A stretch of DNA of 6,682 nucleotides from Christensenella sp. UBA6420 (GTDB lineage: Bacteria; Bacillota; Clostridia; Christensenellales; DTU072), in NCBI GenBank assembly GCA_002439705.1, contig DJPE01000050.1:3011-9692 (forward strand), written 5' to 3'. Position numbers and translations under genes: made by a program. Positions 6,501 through 6,682 of this stretch are shown in pieces (position 1 is the stretch's first letter; each line of letters starts with the position of its first letter). The notes beneath the pieces are model-generated. The model searched no databases. It worked only from the letters and a program-made list of their open reading frames with translations, and was not told the origin of the DNA.

Positions 6501-6682
6501 CGCTCGGCGAGAATAACGTTCTTCCGTCCGCTGCGGGCAGATATACGGCGAGAGTGGTTCTTGCCGACGGCAATTACTCGATAGGAGAAACGGGCTACGC
6601 CGAGTTTACTTACGTTATTAACAAACTTAACGTAGTTATAAGAACCGTACCTACCGTTTTGTCGCATACGGACGGAGATATC
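2..6682 (+). CDS. Giant multi-domain Ig-like/MBG-repeat surface protein, internal fragment (both ends missing)
   Basis: The frame beginning at base 2 reads 2227 codons without a stop and leaves the window at both ends. The real protein is therefore longer than 2227 residues. The translation is rich in D, E, G, N, T, V and Y, has only 12 Cys and 4 Trp, and shows no transmembrane-like hydrophobic stretch, signal peptide, LPXTG motif, SLH domain or catalytic motif. Residues 1-189 are Ig/HYR-like, 190-320 are a different beta-rich segment, and 321-2227 are about 20 tandem Ig-like units. The units recall MBG and YDG families, with recurring strands such as P-T-D-A-G-R-Y-K-V-K-I (from residue 603) and A-G-S-Y-T-V-K-V (from 2093). 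By family knowledge these are extracellular stalk domains of bacterial adhesins or cell-surface proteins. Ligand, anchoring and export route are outside the window. The coding call is near certain; the surface-stalk role is an inference from repeat type and composition. Confidence 0.96.
569..961 (+). other. Non-MBG beta-rich segment, possibly bacterial repeat (InlB B-repeat/Flg_new-like)
   Basis: Residues 190-320 lack the A-G-x-Y / N-Y pattern of the units that follow. They contain 'F-K-R-G-A-K-V-V-V-K-L-K-M' around 242-254, then 'K-Y-I-L-T-N-F-K-T-G-G', and close with 'I-Q-F-V-F-K-Q'. This order (a G-x-x-V-x-L strand, a 'Y-x-L-x-x-F-x-x-G-G' turn, then a final V/I-x-F-x-F-K strand) resembles the bacterial repeat modules often mixed with MBG domains. 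The match is loose and there is only one copy. It marks the switch from the Ig/HYR part to the long repeat array. An unclassified beta domain is equally possible. Confidence 0.4.
962..1231 (+). other. Repeat unit 1 (class M, Ig-like)
   Basis: Residues 321-410. It opens with Y-I-S-V and a Y-T-G-S-G-L turn, equivalent to the Y-D-G turn of other units. D-K-G-T-Y at 377-381 replaces the usual D-A-G-x-Y, and N-H-S-T-Y-Y follows where N-Y is expected. It closes with H-I-F-E-I-Q. It is somewhat degenerate and is the first unit of the array. Cys385 lies in the strand after the G-T-Y turn. Confidence 0.55.
1232..1606 (+). other. Repeat unit 2 (class B, Ig-like, long)
   Basis: Residues 411-535, the longest unit. 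It starts A-T-P-Q-I, has I-K-Y-G-Q-S-L at 425-431, then G-Y-Y-T-F-V-F, P-N-A-G and V-K-F-V-P (496-500). This is the usual order of the class B Ig-like module (YGQxL, strand with G-x-F, then V-x-F-x-P and a closing V-x-V-x-V). About 20 extra residues lie between the F-V-P and the final F-T-V-N-V-T-V strand. They hold two D-G turns (K-D-G-N and G-D-G-R). Confidence 0.6.
1607..1903 (+). other. Repeat unit 3 (class M, clearest MBG-like copy)
   Basis: Residues 536-634. Y-D-Y-D-G-Y at 555-560 is the Y-D-G turn. P-T-D-A-G-R-Y-K-V-K-I-E-L begins at 603, followed by N-C-N-Y at 618-621 and the closing Y-D-F-V-I-A-K strand. All hallmarks are present and in order, so this is one of the best guides for identifying the array. 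Cys619 sits just before the conserved N-Y. Confidence 0.75.
1904..2200 (+). other. Repeat unit 4 (class M)
   Basis: Residues 635-733. It starts R-K-L-N-V like the joint after unit 19 and the start of the partial unit 21. V-E-Y-D-Y-K-K-A replaces the Y-D-G turn. N-A-G-R-Y-V-V-K-I-E-L begins at 704, then N-N-F for the usual N-Y, and A-L-L-T-I-N-K closes the unit. A longer central loop with Y-T-Y-I-Q-G-G makes it slightly longer than the 80-90 residue norm. Confidence 0.7.
2201..2548 (+). other. Repeat unit 5 (class B)
   Basis: Residues 734-849. V-Y-G-D at 749-752, V-K-G-S-F at 781-785, and F-I-P-S-D-G-D-E-I-N-F at 826-836 give the class B order. It closes with I-E-I-S-V-G-K. An insertion between the G-S-F strand and the F-I-P strand is E-rich and charged. 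The V-K-G-x-F and F-x-P-x-D-G-D elements recur in unit 8, which makes these two the closest class B pair I can see. Confidence 0.65.
2549..2842 (+). other. Repeat unit 6 (class M, degenerate)
   Basis: Residues 850-947. It opens A-R-P-V-C-T-D and lacks a clean Y-D-G, having F-N-G-K-L-K-Y-L-L-Y instead. N-A-G-E-H at 914-918 stands where A-G-x-Y is expected. The N-Y is replaced by an acidic loop (P-D-G-E-Q-S-D-K). It closes W-S-F-N-I-T-V-N-K, with Trp939 one of only four Trp in the window. Confidence 0.55.
2843..3100 (+). other. Repeat unit 7 (class M)
   Basis: Residues 948-1033. Y-K-Y-G-S near the start is the Y-x-G turn. P-T-G-N-Y at 1006-1010 is the A-G-x-Y equivalent, with V-I-N-D-D-Y-Q-G following, and it closes F-D-I-V-V-E-K. 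A D-K-D-N-N-V-V-D-G stretch at 994-1002 has the acid spacing of a possible calcium loop. The unit ends in E-K-A-D-L, identical to the joint after unit 16. Confidence 0.65.
3101..3412 (+). other. Repeat unit 8 (class B)
   Basis: Residues 1034-1137. I-Y-D-E at 1044-1047 takes the place of Y-G. V-K-G-R-F is at 1078-1082 and F-V-P-E-D-G-D-N-Y at 1105-1113, then a long loop leads to the closing L-Y-L-T-V-S-K strand. It has two Cys (1038 at the start and 1130 near the end), the only unit of the array with two. They could face each other in a sandwich fold, but this is speculation. Confidence 0.65.
3413..3736 (+). other. Repeat unit 9 (class M)
   Basis: Residues 1138-1245. V-Y-G-E at 1153-1156 is the turn. 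A-G-E-Y-P-V-T-F-T-I begins at 1217 with N-Y at 1230-1231, and it closes V-N-L-V-I-N-K. There is an extra middle loop with G-F-N-P-L-A-G-S-F. It is a strong match to the class M pattern in its second half. Confidence 0.7.
3737..3982 (+). other. Repeat unit 10 (class M, short)
   Basis: Residues 1246-1327. It opens A-E-I-V-V-N. The Y-D-G turn is missing (V-R-F-N-N-M-S-Q-N-L instead). I-G-K-Y-V-A-E-L begins at 1299, then S-T-N-Y-Y, and it closes V-D-F-V-I-R-V. At about 82 residues it is among the shortest units. The joint to unit 11 lacks the usual K-A or K-x. Confidence 0.65.
3983..4255 (+). other. Repeat unit 11 (class M)
   Basis: Residues 1328-1418. E-Q-V-Y-S-V near the start lacks the glycine of the turn. 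The P-T-D-A-G-E-Y at 1384-1390 is the same P-T-D-A-G word as in unit 3, here followed by W-I-L-L. The N-N-G-Y-G-E element replaces N-Y, and it closes P-L-I-I-E. It has an Ala-rich middle (A-A-K-L and I-A-A-N-A-K). Confidence 0.65.
4256..4501 (+). other. Repeat unit 12 (class M, without A-G-x-Y)
   Basis: Residues 1419-1500. V-S-Y-T-G-R-P at 1431-1437 is the Y-D-G-like turn. The usual A-G-x-Y is replaced by T-D-G-K-T-H-L-I-R-I, then A-N-Y-C-G-E (N-Y at 1488-1489), and it closes V-L-Y-R-I-N. The strand order is kept, so it is counted as a unit with a changed turn. The middle is acidic (E-N-D-E-D-Y-E-E-T-E). Confidence 0.6.
4502..4771 (+). other. Repeat unit 13 (weak class B, degenerate)
   Basis: Residues 1501-1590. 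No clear Y-x-G turn is present (Y-A-Y-S-D-D). V-S-G-V-Y-S-V-N-L resembles the V-K-G-x-F strand, and V-G-I-H-R-V-N-Y-R-F-T-A-T-D the following strand. D-S-D-G-N-I-D-G at 1567-1574 is a possible calcium loop. It closes T-E-I-S-V-V-R-K. Class assignment is uncertain. Confidence 0.45.
4772..5035 (+). other. Repeat unit 14 (class M)
   Basis: Residues 1591-1678. Y-Y-N-G-K-N-Y is the Y-D-G turn. P-G-T-Y-T-V-R-A begins at 1650, N-Y-T-G-T-K-E-W follows at 1663-1670, and it closes V-F-V-I-E-K. All hallmarks are in order and the unit is of typical size, so this is another clear copy. Confidence 0.7.
5036..5299 (+). other. Repeat unit 15 (class B, clear copy)
   Basis: Residues 1679-1766. It opens G-T-P-I-I-S-V. 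K-F-G-V-G-D-T-F begins at 1694 as the YGDxL equivalent. V-R-G-T-F is at 1722-1726, V-V-F-T-P-Y-D at 1743-1749, then H-F-N-S-V and a closing F-T-I-K-V-N-V strand. This is the most canonical class B module in the window, with every element in expected order and at normal size. Confidence 0.7.
5300..5617 (+). other. Repeat unit 16 (class B variant)
   Basis: Residues 1767-1872. After a short D-Y-G-D-W-S-G linker, R-Y-G-V-K-A-G-D-F-S-V gives a Y-G and a G-x-F strand fused closely. G-F-G-V-F-S-I is a second such strand, I-K-F-T-P is at 1847-1851, then E-Y-N-I-V-Y-G, and it closes P-V-S-I-E-K. Its position right after unit 15 is the only adjacent pair of class B units. Confidence 0.5.
5618..5857 (+). 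other. Repeat unit 17 (class M, short)
   Basis: Residues 1873-1952. It opens A-D-L-P-D-A-E-I after the same E-K joint as unit 8. The A-G-x-Y turn is replaced by E-N-K-T-Y-T-Y-V-F. S-D-N-Y-N (N-Y at 1938-1939) and I-T-I-S-V-K close the unit. I-T-G-V-L-N-L-Y-D-G-E in the middle resembles a strand and turn of bacterial Ig-like domains. Confidence 0.55.
5858..6112 (+). other. Repeat unit 18 (class M, YDG-like)
   Basis: Residues 1953-2037. K-D-Y-D-G-N-N-I-T begins at 1966, close to the K-x-Y-D-G-x-T signature that names the YDG family. T-G-V-Y-T-V-I-V-V begins at 2011. There is no N-Y; D-N-G-I-V-R-G-E-K-T stands there. It closes F-T-F-T-V-R-S. Confidence 0.65.
6113..6358 (+). other. Repeat unit 19 (class M, clear copy)
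   Basis: Residues 2038-2119. A-T-Y-G-E-V at 2051-2056 is the turn. A-G-S-Y-T-V-K-V-S-V begins at 2093, N-Y-Y-G-E-K at 2106-2111, and it closes F-T-F-T-I-T-P. About 82 residues, compact and complete. The N-Y-x-G-E-K ending is shared in form with units 12 and 14. Confidence 0.75.
6359..6625 (+). other. Repeat unit 20 (class M)
   Basis: Residues 2120-2208. It opens R-K-L-R-I-I-A-D, with C-D-Y-G-K at 2132-2136 as the turn. A-A-G-R-Y-T-A-R-V begins at 2177, G-N-Y-S-I-G-E-T at 2190-2197, and it closes F-T-Y-V-I-N-K. The centre is rich in Tyr (Y-D-V-Y-Y-Y-S-D-T-Y). Confidence 0.75.
6626..6682 (+). other. Repeat unit 21, first strand only (cut by window edge)
   Basis: Residues 2209-2227. L-N-V-V-I-R-T after the N-K joint repeats the opening of unit 4 (K-L-N-V), so the array carries on beyond the right edge. 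The frame is still open at the last base. Too little is present to assign a class. Confidence 0.5.

Larger units (their letters stand above)
962..6682 (+). repeat. Protein-level tandem array of about 20 divergent MBG/YDG-like Ig units
   Basis: About 1900 residues are built from repeated beta-sandwich-like units whose boundaries fall at a closing 'F-x-I-x-K' type strand. Two classes appear. Class M has a Y-x-G or Y-D-G near the start, A-G-x-Y-x-V about two thirds in, and N-Y near the end (units 1, 3, 4, 6, 7, 9-12, 14, 17-20). Class B has a V-K-G-x-F strand and F-x-P-x-D-x-x-N-Y (units 2, 5, 8, 15, 16, weakly 13). Units differ widely in sequence and vary from about 80 to 125 residues. I see no long near-identical DNA repeat between them, so the duplications look old. 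The array continues past the right edge. Unit borders are read by eye and could shift by several residues. Confidence 0.8.

Noticed and set aside
6365..6667. Minus-strand open frame of about 100 codons
   Set aside because: Antisense mirror of unit 20; no independent coding evidence.
962..6682. CRISPR array or DNA tandem repeat
   Set aside because: The repetition is at protein level with about 250-370 base spacing and low DNA identity. There are no short identical repeats with unique spacers.
2..6682. Alternative genetic code or stop readthrough
   Set aside because: The frame contains no TAA, TAG or TGA codon, so no recoding needs to be invoked.
2..6682. Novel enzyme, defence system or RNA element
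   Set aside because: No catalytic motif, nucleotide-binding loop, structured RNA or intergenic space is visible. The window is taken up by structural repeat domains.

Overview
The whole window lies inside one enormous protein-coding gene on the + strand. The frame starting at base 2 stays open to base 6682: 2227 codons with no stop codon, and with neither the true start nor the true end in view. No other gene, RNA gene, promoter, terminator, insertion sequence or CRISPR array is supported. There is no intergenic stretch at all. Residue numbers below count from the codon at bases 2-4.

Layout. Bases 2-568 (residues 1-189) hold the end of one Ig-like domain and a second, longer Ig/HYR-like domain. 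Bases 569-961 (190-320) hold a different beta-rich segment that resembles bacterial repeat (InlB B-repeat/Flg_new-like) sequence. From about base 962 to the window end, the protein is a head-to-tail series of about 20 divergent Ig-like units of roughly 80-125 residues. They resemble the MBG / YDG families of bacterial surface proteins. Most units share a pattern: an N-terminal Y-x-G or Y-D-G turn, a 'P-x-x-A-G-x-Y-x-V' strand about two thirds of the way along, an 'N-Y' near the end, and a closing 'F-x-I-x-K' strand that runs directly into the next unit. A second unit class has a 'V-(K/R)-G-x-F' strand and an 'F-x-P-x-D-x-x-x-(N/H)-(Y/F)' signature instead. It occurs at units 2, 5 and 8, more weakly at 13, and at 15 and 16.

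Role. By family knowledge, such arrays form long extracellular stalks of adhesins or cell-wall/S-layer-associated proteins. The part that would show how this protein is exported, anchored or what it binds lies outside the window, so any specific function is inference.

Organism. The code is standard, GC is moderate (mid-40s percent by eye), and codon use strongly favours ATA for Ile and AGA for Arg, with GAC/GAA, TAC and NNC codons common. This and the domain type suggest an uncultured gut-type Clostridia/Bacillota bacterium, held at low confidence. The several long open frames on the minus strand are shadows: most are in codon register with the giant gene and exist because the sense strand rarely uses TTA, CTA or TCA.
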